Assembly: GCA_905195085.1 (NCBI GenBank)
Contig: CAJJUK010000009.1
Coordinates: forward strand, 1-38,857
Direction of reading: 5' to 3'
Origin: an uncultured Christensenella sp.
GTDB taxonomy: Bacteria > Bacillota > Clostridia > Christensenellales > UBA1242
DNA length: 38,857 bases
Shown here: one piece after another, positions 7,561 to 15,943 of the stretch
How positions within the stretch are numbered: the stretch's first letter is position 1
Layout of the letters: every line of letters starts with the position of its first letter
The notes under the pieces: model-generated
What the model saw: only the letters and a program-made list of their open reading frames with translations
What the model was told of the DNA's origin: nothing
Database searches by the model: none
Program-made: the position numbers and the translations under genes

Positions 7561-7580
7561 TATTAAATTTGGGAATATAT

Positions 7581-7607
7581 TTGACTTTTATAAAGATTTT
7601 TGATAAT
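7581..7607 (+). promoter_or_regulatory. candidate promoter of the S1 protein gene
   Basis: TTGACT (7581-7586) and GATAAT (7602-7607), with a short 15-bp spacer, downstream of the plsC terminator. Confidence 0.4.
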
Positions 7608-7645
7608 CTTTCTTAAATAAAAATTTGTAATTTATGAAGGGTGTT

Positions 7646-8683
7646 ATGAGCGAGAAATTTAATTTGGAAATGATTGATAAAACTTTTACTTCTTATCGTA
7701 AGGGACAATCTTTTGATGGTGTTGTTGTGCTTAGGCGTGATGACGGTGTGATTTTCAATATTGGTGGAAAAAATGATGCTTTCATTCCTGCATCAGATTT
7801 TGAAAATTATGATGATGTTAAGATTGGTGACAGATTTAGCGTTGTCATCACAAATCAAAAAAATGAAGAAGGTTTGATTGAAGCGTCAAAAAGTTTGGCA
7901 GATGCTTTGAAACTTGCCAATCAAAATGCGTTGAATTTGAGACTTGGAAGCAAGTTCTCTTTTGTTGCAACAGGTGTTGGAAGCGGTTTGATGTCAAAGA
8001 TGGGAGATTATACCATCATCATTCCTTTTTCTGAAGTTTCAGATCGTTACGTCAAAGATTTCCACAAATTGATTGGAAAACAGTTTGAAGCCGTTGTGAC
8101 AGAAATTGACAAAGAAAACAAGACAATCATTGGAAGTGTCAAACTTTTGCAAGAACAAATCAAGGTTGCAATTGAAAAGAATTTTTGGAACAGTATTTTC
8201 ATCAACAAAATTGTCAAAGGCAAGGTTGAAAGAATTGTGCCTTATGGGGCTTTTGTCAGTGTTGATGGCTTTGATTGTTTCCTTCACATTTCAAATATAT
8301 CTTATGAAAAACTTGATAAGGTTGAAGATGCTTTGAAAGTTGGAGATGAAAGACAATTCAAAGTAATTAAGGTTGACAGAGAGAACAAAAAAGTTGAACT
8401 TTCCCTTAAAGCACTTTTGGAAGATCCAAAAATCACGAGAGTTAAAGAATTGGTTGTTGGGCAAACTTATACGGGAGAAGTTGTCAAACTTTTGCAGTTT
8501 GGAGCAATAATCAAAGTTGAAAATGGTGCAACTGGACTTTTGCATATTTCAAATGCCACCGAGAACAAAACCAAAAAGATTTATGAGATTGTGAAAGTTG
8601 GTGACAAGGTTGATGTTGAAGTTTTGTCTAAAGATGAAGATGAGGGAAAGGTTTCATTTAAATTGGCGGAGATGAAAGATTGA
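7646..8683 (+). CDS. S1 RNA-binding domain protein (ribosomal protein S1-like)
   Basis: A 345-aa protein made of four S1 (OB-fold) repeats at about residues 15-80, 95-165, 185-260 and 270-340. Repeats 3 and 4 have the clearest signatures (GKVERIVPYGAFVSVDGFDCFLHISN and GEVVKLLQFGAIIKVENGATGLLHISN). The first two are more divergent. The size matches the short S1-like proteins of Firmicutes (YpfD/RpsA type), which bind mRNA at the ribosome and assist translation initiation. The start at 7646 is preferred because AAGGGTG sits 5 nt upstream; the ATG at 7634 has no RBS. It is followed 12 nt later by the S51 peptidase, so the two probably share a transcript. Confidence 0.85.
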   Translation: MSEKFNLEMIDKTFTSYRKGQSFDGVVVLRRDDGVIFNIGGKNDAFIPASDFENYDDVKIGDRFSVVITNQKNEEGLIEASKSLADALKLANQNALNLRLGSKFSFVATGVGSGLMSKMGDYTIIIPFSEVSDRYVKDFHKLIGKQFEAVVTEIDKENKTIIGSVKLLQEQIKVAIEKNFWNSIFINKIVKGKVERIVPYGAFVSVDGFDCFLHISNISYEKLDKVEDALKVGDERQFKVIKVDRENKKVELSLKALLEDPKITRVKELVVGQTYTGEVVKLLQFGAIIKVENGATGLLHISNATENKTKKIYEIVKVGDKVDVEVLSKDEDEGKVSFKLAEMKD

Positions 8684-8695
8684 TTGGAGGTTTTT

Positions 8696-9436
8696 ATGAT
8701 CAGATATTTGGTCAGTGATTTGGGGACTAGTGAGAAAGTTGATGGTGTAAGAGTTGCATGCAAAGCTGTCTATCAAAATGGACTTATTGAACTGCTTAAA
8801 AAAGACATAAAGAAATTTGATACATTGGTTTTTGTCGCAAGCAATCCAACGGGCTATGATAAAACGGACAATTATGCAGAAATGACATTTGAAGGATTGA
8901 AGTTGTCTGGAATTGAATTTAAGAATTTGATTGTTCTTGATGAAAGAAACAAAGCAAAAGCAAAGCAACTTGTTGAAAAAGCCGATTTGTTGTTTTTGGC
9001 GGGTGGACATGTTCCAACTCAAAATGATTTTTTTGCAGATATAAGGCTTGCAGAGATAATCAAAAATTGTCATGGCGTTGTTATGGGGCAAAGTGCAGGG
9101 GCTATGAATATGGCTTCAAATGTTTACAATTATCCAGAAGACGAATCAGAACTTCAAGATCCTAAATTTTTGAAAGGACTTGGTTTGACTGATATCAGTG
9201 TGATACCTCATTTTGACAAGAAAAAAGGCAATGTGCATGTGGAAGATGGAATTGACTTGTTGAATGATTTTTATTTGAAAGATAGTTTTGTTATGCCTTT
9301 GATTGCAATTCCAAACGGAAGTTTTGTTAGAATTGATGAAAAAGGAAGCAAAGTCTATGGGGAAGCCTATAAGTTTGAAAACGGGAAAATGACTGAAATA
9401 ACCAGTGCTTCAAAAAACAAAAGTAAAACATTTTGA
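8696..9436 (+). CDS. peptidase S51 family (dipeptidase E-like)
   Basis: A 246-aa cytoplasmic serine peptidase of family S51, which includes alpha-aspartyl dipeptidase PepE and cyanophycinase. The nucleophile elbow MGQSAGAMNMA places the catalytic serine at residue 133. The LFLAGGHVPTQ segment (about 100-110) and DISVIPHFDKK (about 165-175) match the family's oxyanion-hole and histidine regions. The start at 8696 has GGAGG five bases upstream. The length fits dipeptidase E better than cyanophycinase. tRNA-Thr follows after 34 nt. Confidence 0.8.
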   Translation: MIRYLVSDLGTSEKVDGVRVACKAVYQNGLIELLKKDIKKFDTLVFVASNPTGYDKTDNYAEMTFEGLKLSGIEFKNLIVLDERNKAKAKQLVEKADLLFLAGGHVPTQNDFFADIRLAEIIKNCHGVVMGQSAGAMNMASNVYNYPEDESELQDPKFLKGLGLTDISVIPHFDKKKGNVHVEDGIDLLNDFYLKDSFVMPLIAIPNGSFVRIDEKGSKVYGEAYKFENGKMTEITSASKNKSKTF

Positions 9437-9449
9437 AAAATTTTGTAAA

Positions 9450-9468
9450 AAGATGCAAAAAGCATCTT
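9450..9468 (+). terminator. small hairpin between the S51 peptidase and tRNA-Thr
   Basis: AAGATGC (9450-9456) / GCATCTT (9462-9468) form a 7-bp stem with an A5 loop. Only TT follows, so termination would be weak. It may instead mark the 5' processing boundary of the tRNA two bases later. Confidence 0.35.
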
Positions 9469-9470
9469 AT

Positions 9471-9546
9471 GCTGATGTGGCTCAGTCGGTAGAGCAACTG
9501 ATTCGTAATCGGTAGGTCGCGGGTTCGATTCCCGCCATCAGCTCCA
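9471..9546 (+). tRNA. tRNA-Thr (anticodon CGU)
   Basis: A 76-nt cloverleaf. The acceptor arms are GCTGATG / CATCAGC and the D stem is GCTC/GAGC. The anticodon stem ACTGA/TCGGT (one G-U) encloses the loop TTCGTAA, so the anticodon is CGU, reading ACG threonine codons. The T arm is GCGGG-TTCGATT-CCCGC, and the 3' CCA is encoded (9544-9546). It lies 34 nt after one gene and 23 nt before the next, with no convincing promoter of its own. Confidence 0.93.
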
Positions 9547-9569
9547 AGTTTAAGTTATTTGAGGTGGTT

Positions 9570-10301
9570 ATGAAATTGATAATTGAAGCAGATGATTTTG
9601 GTTTGAGCAAAAGTATTTCAGACGGAATTATTGATGGCATCAAACATGGATTTATCACTTCGACAAATATTATGGCAAACATGCCTTGTGCCAAATATGC
9701 CGTTGAACAAGCACTGAAAAACAATATCAAAAAATTGGGCATACATATCAATTTCACTGTGGGAAAACCAATCATTGAAAATCCACTTTTAACAGATGAA
9801 AATGGTGTCTTTTTATATAACAAAAAACAAATTGAAAACAACAAACTTACTTACAAAAGTGTTTACAATGAGATTATTGCGCAACTTGACATGGTTGAAA
9901 AATATAGCAGGGGTGGGATTGTGATAAATCACATCACTTGTCATCATCATTTGGGAGATAATAACATTATAAAACAAGTGGTATATGATGTTGCTAAACA
10001 GTTTTCTTTGCCAATCAGAAGAGAAGATTATACTGAAAAATTTGATATAAAAAAACCAGATTTGTTTTTTTGTGATTTCTCTATAAAAAATGTCAATTTG
10101 GACTTTTTAAAAGAATTTATTAACAAATACCGTGACACTGATTTGGTGATTGAATTGTTGACACATGCGGGATATATTGATGATTATACAAAGACAATTA
10201 CATCTTATTTGAAAAGAGATGAAGAATTATCAATCTTGAGGCGAGCAAAAGAAGAAGGTCTTTTTGATGGAATTGAACTGATAGACTATGACAGTTTTTA
10301 A
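9570..10301 (+). CDS. ChbG/YdjC-family carbohydrate deacetylase
   Basis: A 243-aa member of the YdjC/ChbG family, metal-dependent enzymes that remove acetyl groups from N-acetylated oligosaccharides such as chitobiose. Visible metal-site motifs are E6-A-D8-D9-F-G at the N-terminus, LGIHINFT (about 71-78), and HITCHHHLG (about 124-132). The RBS GAGGTGG is close to the ATG at 9570; the GTG at 9564 is less likely because it lies inside that RBS. It follows tRNA-Thr by 23 nt and precedes the dehydrogenase by 23 nt. The true substrate is unknown; no chitobiose transport or phosphorylation genes are nearby. Confidence 0.8.
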   Translation: MKLIIEADDFGLSKSISDGIIDGIKHGFITSTNIMANMPCAKYAVEQALKNNIKKLGIHINFTVGKPIIENPLLTDENGVFLYNKKQIENNKLTYKSVYNEIIAQLDMVEKYSRGGIVINHITCHHHLGDNNIIKQVVYDVAKQFSLPIRREDYTEKFDIKKPDLFFCDFSIKNVNLDFLKEFINKYRDTDLVIELLTHAGYIDDYTKTITSYLKRDEELSILRRAKEEGLFDGIELIDYDSF

Positions 10302-10324
10302 ATTGATATTTAAAAGGAGATATT

Positions 10325-11011
10325 ATGAAAAAGATAATTATTGTAACAGGTGGAGCAAACGGACTAGGTCGTGAATTAGTAAAGTTGCTTTCGAAAAAAG
10401 ATTTTTTTGTTTGCAATGTTGACAAAGATGAAGATGCTTTGGCAAAAATTAAAATTAAAGAGAATTACAAGGATTTTTGTGGAGATGTTTCAGATGAAGC
10501 ATTTGTTGTTAAAACTGTTCAAGAAATTCAAAAAATTGGACAAATAGTTGCATTGATTAATTGTGCTGGAACACCTTCTTTTAAATTGCCAACAGAATAC
10601 ACTCTTCAAGATATAGATTTATGTTTTGAAGGTTTGAAAGGTATGATATTGTTCTCAGCAAATGTTTTAAAGAGTATGGAGAAGCATGGTGGAAAAATTG
10701 TTAACATCATGTCTTCTGCCGCTCTCAGAGGGAATAAACAAGAGAGTGTTTACTGTGCGACAAAATGGGCAGAAAGAGGTTATACTGAAAGTTTGAAAGT
10801 GGCTTATCGAGATTCAAAAATTAAGATTTATGGTGTTTACCCAGGTGGCATTAATACCAATTTTTACAAAAACAGCAGGGATTATGTTTCAGAAGAAAAG
10901 CAAAAAACTTTTATGTCTGCAAAAGAATTGGCAGAAGTAATTTATGATAACATTTTTACTGATAAAAAATTGATTGTTGAAGATTTGATTATTAATCGTA
11001 TCAAAGCTTAG
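10325..11011 (+). CDS. short-chain dehydrogenase/reductase
   Basis: A 228-aa classical SDR with a Rossmann fold. The cofactor motif is TGGANGLG (about residues 8-15), and NCAG (about 79-82) stabilises the sheet. The catalytic serine lies in NIMSSAALRG and the YxxxK pair in Y-C-A-T-K (about 144-148). VYPGGINTNF after the active site is typical. An acidic residue after the second strand (NVDKDED) suggests NAD(H) rather than NADP(H). The RBS AAAGGAGA is excellent. It sits directly behind the ChbG-like gene, probably in one operon; a shared pathway is a guess and the substrate cannot be read from sequence. Confidence 0.82.
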   Translation: MKKIIIVTGGANGLGRELVKLLSKKDFFVCNVDKDEDALAKIKIKENYKDFCGDVSDEAFVVKTVQEIQKIGQIVALINCAGTPSFKLPTEYTLQDIDLCFEGLKGMILFSANVLKSMEKHGGKIVNIMSSAALRGNKQESVYCATKWAERGYTESLKVAYRDSKIKIYGVYPGGINTNFYKNSRDYVSEEKQKTFMSAKELAEVIYDNIFTDKKLIVEDLIINRIKA

Positions 11012-11122
11012 ATTGTAATCCTAATATTTTATCTGGCAATAAATATATATTTTATAAGAAGAGACTTGTCCAATGAGAAATTTGGTAAAATGATAATAAA
11101 AAATCTCAAAAGGGAGATGGTT

Positions 11123-11941
11123 GTGGAAAAGCAAGATTATATTAATGTGACAAAAAAAGAATTTTCCGGGGAAACTCAAAAGTTGATTTTGCAACAAATT
11201 GATGAGTTTTATAGAATAAGCAATCTCAAGCTTAAAAAGCCTAAATATAAGGTTGGTGACAATGTCATTTTGCAAAAAGGAACATTCTTACATGGCTTTG
11301 GTGCTGATTTAGATAATTTTGATGAAAAGGCTTCTGTCGGTGTTATCAATGGCGACTTTAAGCAAAAACCACTTAAGCGTCACAAGGTTACATACTCAGT
11401 TTCTGTTTGGGATATTCAGAAAAAGATATCTTTGGGAGAATATATTAGGTGGTACAGTGGAATGTCTGTTAGTTATAATGACAAGTTTGAGGTTGTGCCA
11501 TATAAAGAGCTAGACAATTTTGTTGAGAAGATGAGAAGAATTAAACATTTCAGTTGGAGTGCTGAGTCGACTATGGAAACTAGATTCATGCCTAGTCTTG
11601 CAAGAGATGATAAACAACTTGCTTTTATTTTTAACACCAGAGACAAAGAAGTTCAAAAGCTCGTAAAAAACAATTTAAACAATGATGATATTCCAATTGA
11701 TGTTGTTATGCCATTCTTCCACTTTTTAAATCAAGAATATGAGAACATTTATCGAAATAATAGACATTTTAAAGATGATCGACGAATTGGTTATATTGTT
11801 TTTGGTATTCCAAGGACAATGATTGAAGGTGTGTTAGTTGGTAGAAAATTTGAAAAAAATAAGAAAATCCTGAAACATATAAAAGAAAAATTGCCACAGT
11901 GCTATATTTGCAATTTAGATGGCAAAGTCATTGTTGAATGA
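11123..11941 (+). CDS. hypothetical protein, possibly ADP-ribosyltransferase-like
   Basis: A 272-aa soluble, lysine-rich protein that I do not recognise with confidence. The best start is the GTG at 11123, 6 nt after AAAAGGGAG; the ATG at 11117 touches that RBS and earlier starts have none. Two segments recall toxin-like ADP-ribosyltransferase or Tpt1-type folds. One is KGTFLHGFG.DLDNFD followed by GVINGDF (residues 52-79), which resembles the LYHGT...I...GL pattern. The other is IEGVLVGRKFEKNKK followed by YICNLDGKV (234-269), which resembles the C-terminal strand carrying the catalytic glutamate. A TYSVSVWDIQKKISLGEYI block lies between. No signal peptide or membrane helix is seen. The enzymatic reading is an inference only. 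Confidence 0.65.
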   Translation: MEKQDYINVTKKEFSGETQKLILQQIDEFYRISNLKLKKPKYKVGDNVILQKGTFLHGFGADLDNFDEKASVGVINGDFKQKPLKRHKVTYSVSVWDIQKKISLGEYIRWYSGMSVSYNDKFEVVPYKELDNFVEKMRRIKHFSWSAESTMETRFMPSLARDDKQLAFIFNTRDKEVQKLVKNNLNNDDIPIDVVMPFFHFLNQEYENIYRNNRHFKDDRRIGYIVFGIPRTMIEGVLVGRKFEKNKKILKHIKEKLPQCYICNLDGKVIVE

Positions 11942-11962
11942 AAATAAAACAGGAAGTGAAGG

Positions 11963-12304
11963 ATGAAAATTGAAGTTCGTAAGGTTAAAATTTTTGTGGC
12001 TGTGCCGGTTGGTTATGTTGACGAAGTCAGAAAGGCAATGTGTGAAGCAGGTGCTGGCATTATTGGAAATTATACTTTCTGTTCAACTTCTGTCAAAAGT
12101 GTTGGGACATTTATTCCAAATAGCAATGCTAAACCGCATATTGGAAAAATAAACAATTTGGAATTTGTTGATGAAGAAAAATTGGAAGTTGTTTGTGATG
12201 TGGAAAAAGTTAAAAATGTTTTGGTGGCTTTGAGAAAGGCCCATCCTTATGAAGAACCCGGAATTGACATCATTCCAGTTTTGGATGAACACGATTTTGC
12301 TTGA
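11963..12304 (+). CDS. stand-alone NIF3/YqfO middle domain (CutA/PII-like fold)
   Basis: A 113-aa protein matching the CutA/PII-like domain inserted in Firmicutes NIF3-family proteins (YqfO), here encoded alone. The recognisable end is LRKAHPYEEPGIDIIPVLD (about residues 89-107), close to the HPYEEP.YDI signature. The N-terminal half (KIFVAVPVGYVDEVRKAMCEAGAGIIGNY) has the expected strand-helix pattern, and the CSTSVKSVGTFIPNSNAKPHIG loop follows. The RBS is AGGAAGTGAAGG. Such domains form PII-like trimers and may bind small ligands or metals; the role is unproven. The downstream Ca2+ ATPase is separated by a putative promoter. Confidence 0.75.
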   Translation: MKIEVRKVKIFVAVPVGYVDEVRKAMCEAGAGIIGNYTFCSTSVKSVGTFIPNSNAKPHIGKINNLEFVDEEKLEVVCDVEKVKNVLVALRKAHPYEEPGIDIIPVLDEHDFA

Positions 12305-12329
12305 TTTTGTTGCAAGGAATTGATAAAAT
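12301..12329 (+). promoter_or_regulatory. promoter of the P-type ATPase
   Basis: TTGATT (12301-12306) and TAAAAT (12324-12329) with a 17-bp spacer. The -35 overlaps the stop codon of the preceding gene. Confidence 0.5.
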
Positions 12330-12358
12330 GATAGCAACGTATTAGGAGGCGGAAAAGG

Positions 12359-14980
12359 TTGGCTTATCACAGTCAGAGTAGAAAAACAGTTGTTAAAGAA
12401 CTTGATGTCGATTTCAAAACTGGTTTGTCGGAAGAACAAGTGGTTGAAAGACGCGCAAAGTTTGGACCAAACAAACTTGCGGACAAAAAGAAAAAGAATA
12501 TGTTTGTTCGTTTTTTGGAGCAATTTAAAGATGTGATGATCATCATTCTTATTATTGCTGCAATCATTTCTTTTGTTGTGGCTTGTGTCGAAAAAGACCC
12601 TATGGAATTTATTGAACCAGCACTTATTTTGCTTATTGTCATTATCAATGCTGTTATGGGGCTTGTGCAGGAGAGTAAGGCGGAGAAGGCTTTGGATGCA
12701 CTTAAAAATATGTCTGCTCCGCACGCAAGAGTTTTACGTGGTGGAGAAGAAAAAATTGTCAATGCTGATGAATTGGTGCCTGGAGATATTATTCATCTTG
12801 AAGCAGGAGATTTTGTGCCTGCTGATGCCAGGCTTTTGGAAAGTTCCAATTTGAAATCGGAAGAGTCTGCTTTGACCGGAGAATCAGTTCCTGCTGAAAA
12901 AGATGCTGGGGCTAAAGTTAAAGAAAAAGCAGCGATTGGTGACAGAGATAATATGGTGTTTTCTGGCTGTTCAGTTACTTATGGAACGGCAACCGCAGTT
13001 GTGACCGGAACTGGAATGAACACAGAAATGGGCAAGATTGCCAATCTTCTTGCTGGGGAGAAAGAAACAAAGACACCACTTCAACAAAAACTTTCTCAGC
13101 TTGGGAAATATTTGGGAATTGCAGCGTTGGTTGCTTGTGTGATTGTCTTTATTGTTGGTCTTTTGAATGGTCAAGATGTTATGGAAATGTTTATGACTGC
13201 CGTTTCTTTGGCTGTTTCTGCAATTCCAGAAGGACTTCCTGCAATTGTGACAATTGTCCTTTCTATTGGTGTCACGAGAATGGTCAAAAAAAATGTGATT
13301 ATCAAAAGGCTTCCTGCTGTGGAGACTCTTGGTTGTGCCTCTGTTATTTGTTCAGATAAGACAGGAACATTAACTCAAAACAGAATGACTTTGGTTAAGA
13401 CCTATGTTGATGGTGGGGAAGTTTTAGATTTTGAGCCAAAGAAAGTGGGAGATAAAGAAAAAACTCTTCTTAACTATGGGGCTTTGTGTTGTGACGGTTC
13501 TGTGAATTTTGAAAAGGACAAAGAAGTTCATCTTGGTGACCCTACTGAAACTGCGATTGTTCTTGCTTCACATAAAATCGGTGGAAGCAAAAAGAAACTC
13601 AACAAACTCTATCCTCGTGTGGCGGAACTCCCATTTGATTCTGATCGAAAATTGATGACGACAGTCAATGAGATTGATGGGGAATATGTTGTGATTGTCA
13701 AGGGTGCGTTTGATGTTATGGCAACCAAATGTGTTGTGGGAGACATTGAAACTGCACGAAAAATCAATCATGAAATGAGTTCTCAGGCTCTTAGAGTTTT
13801 GGCGATAGGTTATAAAAAGCTTAAGAAAATGCCTAAGAATATCACAAGTGAAGAACTTGAGTGTGGACTCACTTTCATGGGACTTGTGGGAATGATTGAT
13901 CCTCCAAGACCTGAAGCAAAGGAAGCGGTTGCACTTTGTCGCCAGGCTGGAATTAAACCTGTTATGATTACTGGTGACCATGTTGTGACAGCGTCTGCAA
14001 TTGCAAAAATGCTTGGAATTATGGAAGAGGGTGACAAGGCAATCACTGGTGCAGAACTTGACGCCATGAGTGAAGAACAGTTGGACAATGAAGTTGAAAA
14101 AATTTCTGTCTATGCACGTGTGTCGCCGGAAAATAAAATCCGAATTGTCAAGGCTTGGCAAAAGAAGGGTCATGTTGTTTCTATGACTGGTGATGGTGTG
14201 AACGATGCTCCGGCTTTGAAGGCTTCAGACATTGGTTGTGCCATGGGAATCACTGGAACTGATGTGGCAAAAAGTGCAGCAGATATGACATTGACTGACG
14301 ACAACTTTGCAACGGTCGTTGATGCTGTTAAGGAAGGCAGAGGAATTTATTCAAACATAAAAAAAGTGGTTGGATTTTTGCTTGGAACAAACATCAGTGA
14401 GATTATTGTCGTTTTCCTCGCGATGATTTTCTGGCAAGCTTCTCCATTTATTTCAATTCAGCTTCTTTGGATTAATCTTGTCAGTGATTCTTTGCCAGCT
14501 GTTGCTCTTGGAATGGAAGCTGTTGAAAACAATGTTATGCAGAGAAAACCAAGACCAAAAAATGAGAGTTTGTTTGCTCATGGTTACGGAATCAGAATCT
14601 TCTTGCAGGGTTGTATGTTTGCGGCTTTGACGCTTGGGGCATATTTCATTGGTGAAATGATTACTGGGGGTTCTCCAGAGGGTGGAAGCACTCTTGCATT
14701 TATGACTTTGACGCTTATGCAGGTTGTTCATGCATACAATATGCGCTCTGAAAGTTCGTTATTTAAAATTGGACCTTTCAGCAACCACAAGTTGAATTGG
14801 GCAGCATTAGGCTCCATTCTTCTTGTCGCTTTTGTGATGTTTACGCCAGGAGTTGTCACTGCTTTTGGAATGACCTATCTTCCATATTATGGTTATTTGA
14901 TTGGAATAGGTTTTTCACTTGTTCCAGTTGTTGTTTTGGAAATTTCCAAGGCAATTGGTTTGATCAAAAAACATCACTAA
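12359..14980 (+). CDS. P2-type calcium-transporting ATPase
   Basis: An 873-aa cation pump of the SERCA/PMCA type that exports Ca2+ at the cost of ATP. The order is typical. The N-terminal cation_ATPase_N domain is followed by TM1-2. The actuator loop carries TGES (in ALTGESVPAEK), and TM4 carries the Ca2+-binding PEGLP. The phosphorylation site is D333-KTGT, the nucleotide domain has KGAFD, and the hinge is TGDGVNDAPALK. Six C-terminal membrane segments end the protein. The start is TTG at 12359 with AGGAGG 9 nt upstream; no in-frame ATG has a comparable RBS. A strong terminator follows. Specificity for Ca2+ is inferred from overall type. Confidence 0.92.
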   Translation: MAYHSQSRKTVVKELDVDFKTGLSEEQVVERRAKFGPNKLADKKKKNMFVRFLEQFKDVMIIILIIAAIISFVVACVEKDPMEFIEPALILLIVIINAVMGLVQESKAEKALDALKNMSAPHARVLRGGEEKIVNADELVPGDIIHLEAGDFVPADARLLESSNLKSEESALTGESVPAEKDAGAKVKEKAAIGDRDNMVFSGCSVTYGTATAVVTGTGMNTEMGKIANLLAGEKETKTPLQQKLSQLGKYLGIAALVACVIVFIVGLLNGQDVMEMFMTAVSLAVSAIPEGLPAIVTIVLSIGVTRMVKKNVIIKRLPAVETLGCASVICSDKTGTLTQNRMTLVKTYVDGGEVLDFEPKKVGDKEKTLLNYGALCCDGSVNFEKDKEVHLGDPTETAIVLASHKIGGSKKKLNKLYPRVAELPFDSDRKLMTTVNEIDGEYVVIVKGAFDVMATKCVVGDIETARKINHEMSSQALRVLAIGYKKLKKMPKNITSEELECGLTFMGLVGMIDPPRPEAKEAVALCRQAGIKPVMITGDHVVTASAIAKMLGIMEEGDKAITGAELDAMSEEQLDNEVEKISVYARVSPENKIRIVKAWQKKGHVVSMTGDGVNDAPALKASDIGCAMGITGTDVAKSAADMTLTDDNFATVVDAVKEGRGIYSNIKKVVGFLLGTNISEIIVVFLAMIFWQASPFISIQLLWINLVSDSLPAVALGMEAVENNVMQRKPRPKNESLFAHGYGIRIFLQGCMFAALTLGAYFIGEMITGGSPEGGSTLAFMTLTLMQVVHAYNMRSESSLFKIGPFSNHKLNWAALGSILLVAFVMFTPGVVTAFGMTYLPYYGYLIGIGFSLVPVVVLEISKAIGLIKKHH

Positions 14981-15000
14981 TCTTTGATTTGAATGGAATA

Positions 15001-15031
15001 AAAAAGATGCGAAATGGTTGCATCTTTTTTT
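15001..15031 (+). terminator. Rho-independent terminator after the Ca2+ ATPase
   Basis: Stem AAAAAGATGC (15001-15010) / GCATCTTTTT (15020-15029), 9-nt loop, continuing T-run. The core resembles the hairpin before tRNA-Thr. Confidence 0.85.
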
Positions 15032-15073
15032 GTTGTGTTTTCTTTTGTTTGTGTAATTTTTCAGTGTGGACAA

Positions 15074-15082
15074 CATATCTTA
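15074..15082 (+). promoter_or_regulatory. CATANNNTA element before the deacetylase gene
   Basis: CATATCTTA ends 4 nt before the ATG at 15087 and fits the -10 pattern CATANNNTA of the mother-cell sporulation sigma factors E and K. The same arrangement occurs at 37722-37730. No clear -35 is visible, so this is tentative. Confidence 0.3.
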
Positions 15083-15086
15083 TAAC

Positions 15087-15815
15087 ATGAAAAAATTACA
15101 TTTTTTGACCATTAATGGTCGCAGATTTTTGACAAATACGGTGATTGTTGTCATGCTTGTAATCATTTCATGCATGGCAGTGTATGGCGTTGATTATGTC
15201 ACTTCGTCAAGCATTATCAATGGAGTTTATTACAGTGGCGACGAAAAATCAAACAAAATCACGCTTATGATCAATGTCTATTGGGGGACAGAATATCTTG
15301 ATGAGATGTTGCAGATTTTGGAAGACAATGATGTCAAGACAACCTTTTTCGTTGGTGGCACTTGGGCTGTTGCTGAAAGTGATATGTTGCAAAAAATTTA
15401 TGACGCTGGACACGAAATCGGCAATCATGGTTATTATCACAAAGACCAAGGGAAACTTTCTGCAGAAAAGAACTATGAAGAGATTATAAACACTCACAAT
15501 TTGGTCAAAAGTTTGATTGGGGTTGAAATGGATTTGTTTGCTCCACCAAGTGGTTCTTACAACAAAAAAACTGTGGAAATTGCCACAGAACTTGGCTACA
15601 AAACAATCATGTGGACTGATGGAAGGGATACGATTGATTGGAGAGATAAAGACAGCGAAGTGATTTATAATCGTGCAATCAAAAACTGCAAAGGTGGAGA
15701 TTTTGTTTTGATGCACCCAACGGAAGCGACGAAAAATGCTCTTGACCGAATCATCAAAACCTTGAAAGAAAAAGGCTTTGAACTTTGCACAGTTTCTGAA
15801 AATATTGGACAATGA
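15087..15815 (+). CDS. polysaccharide deacetylase-family protein (YlxY/PdaB-like) with altered motif 1
   Basis: A 242-aa membrane-anchored protein with a NodB-homology domain. One transmembrane segment (about residues 18-35) precedes the domain, which would lie outside the membrane. Motif 2 is intact (H114-GYY-H118), as are the APPSGSY block and the LMHPT motif. Motif 1, normally TFDDG with the catalytic base and a metal-binding aspartate, reads INVYWG here (N63, Y65). Sporulation deacetylases of the YlxY group also have an aberrant motif 1, which supports that placement. I prefer the ATG at 15087, because residues before it lack family similarity and 15066 has no RBS. No Shine-Dalgarno is visible at 15087 either. 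Confidence 0.8.
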   Translation: MKKLHFLTINGRRFLTNTVIVVMLVIISCMAVYGVDYVTSSSIINGVYYSGDEKSNKITLMINVYWGTEYLDEMLQILEDNDVKTTFFVGGTWAVAESDMLQKIYDAGHEIGNHGYYHKDQGKLSAEKNYEEIINTHNLVKSLIGVEMDLFAPPSGSYNKKTVEIATELGYKTIMWTDGRDTIDWRDKDSEVIYNRAIKNCKGGDFVLMHPTEATKNALDRIIKTLKEKGFELCTVSENIGQ

Positions 15816-15943
15816 TGGTTGCAATGTTCAATTTTGTGCTTGTTTATTGGCAAAAGAAAGACAATATCTTTGACATTTTTGCAAAATCTTTTTAATTTGG
15901 ATTTATTTTTGCTTTTTCCGTGTTGGTTTTTTGTTAAAACTGT

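Noticed and set aside
9471..12304. Integrative element in tRNA-Thr with flanking att repeats
   Set aside because: No second copy of the tRNA 3' end and no integrase or excisionase gene are visible.
12971..14731. Several minus-strand open frames inside the Ca2+ ATPase gene
   Set aside because: They are shadows of a gene with every P-type ATPase motif intact, and show no plausible product or RBS.
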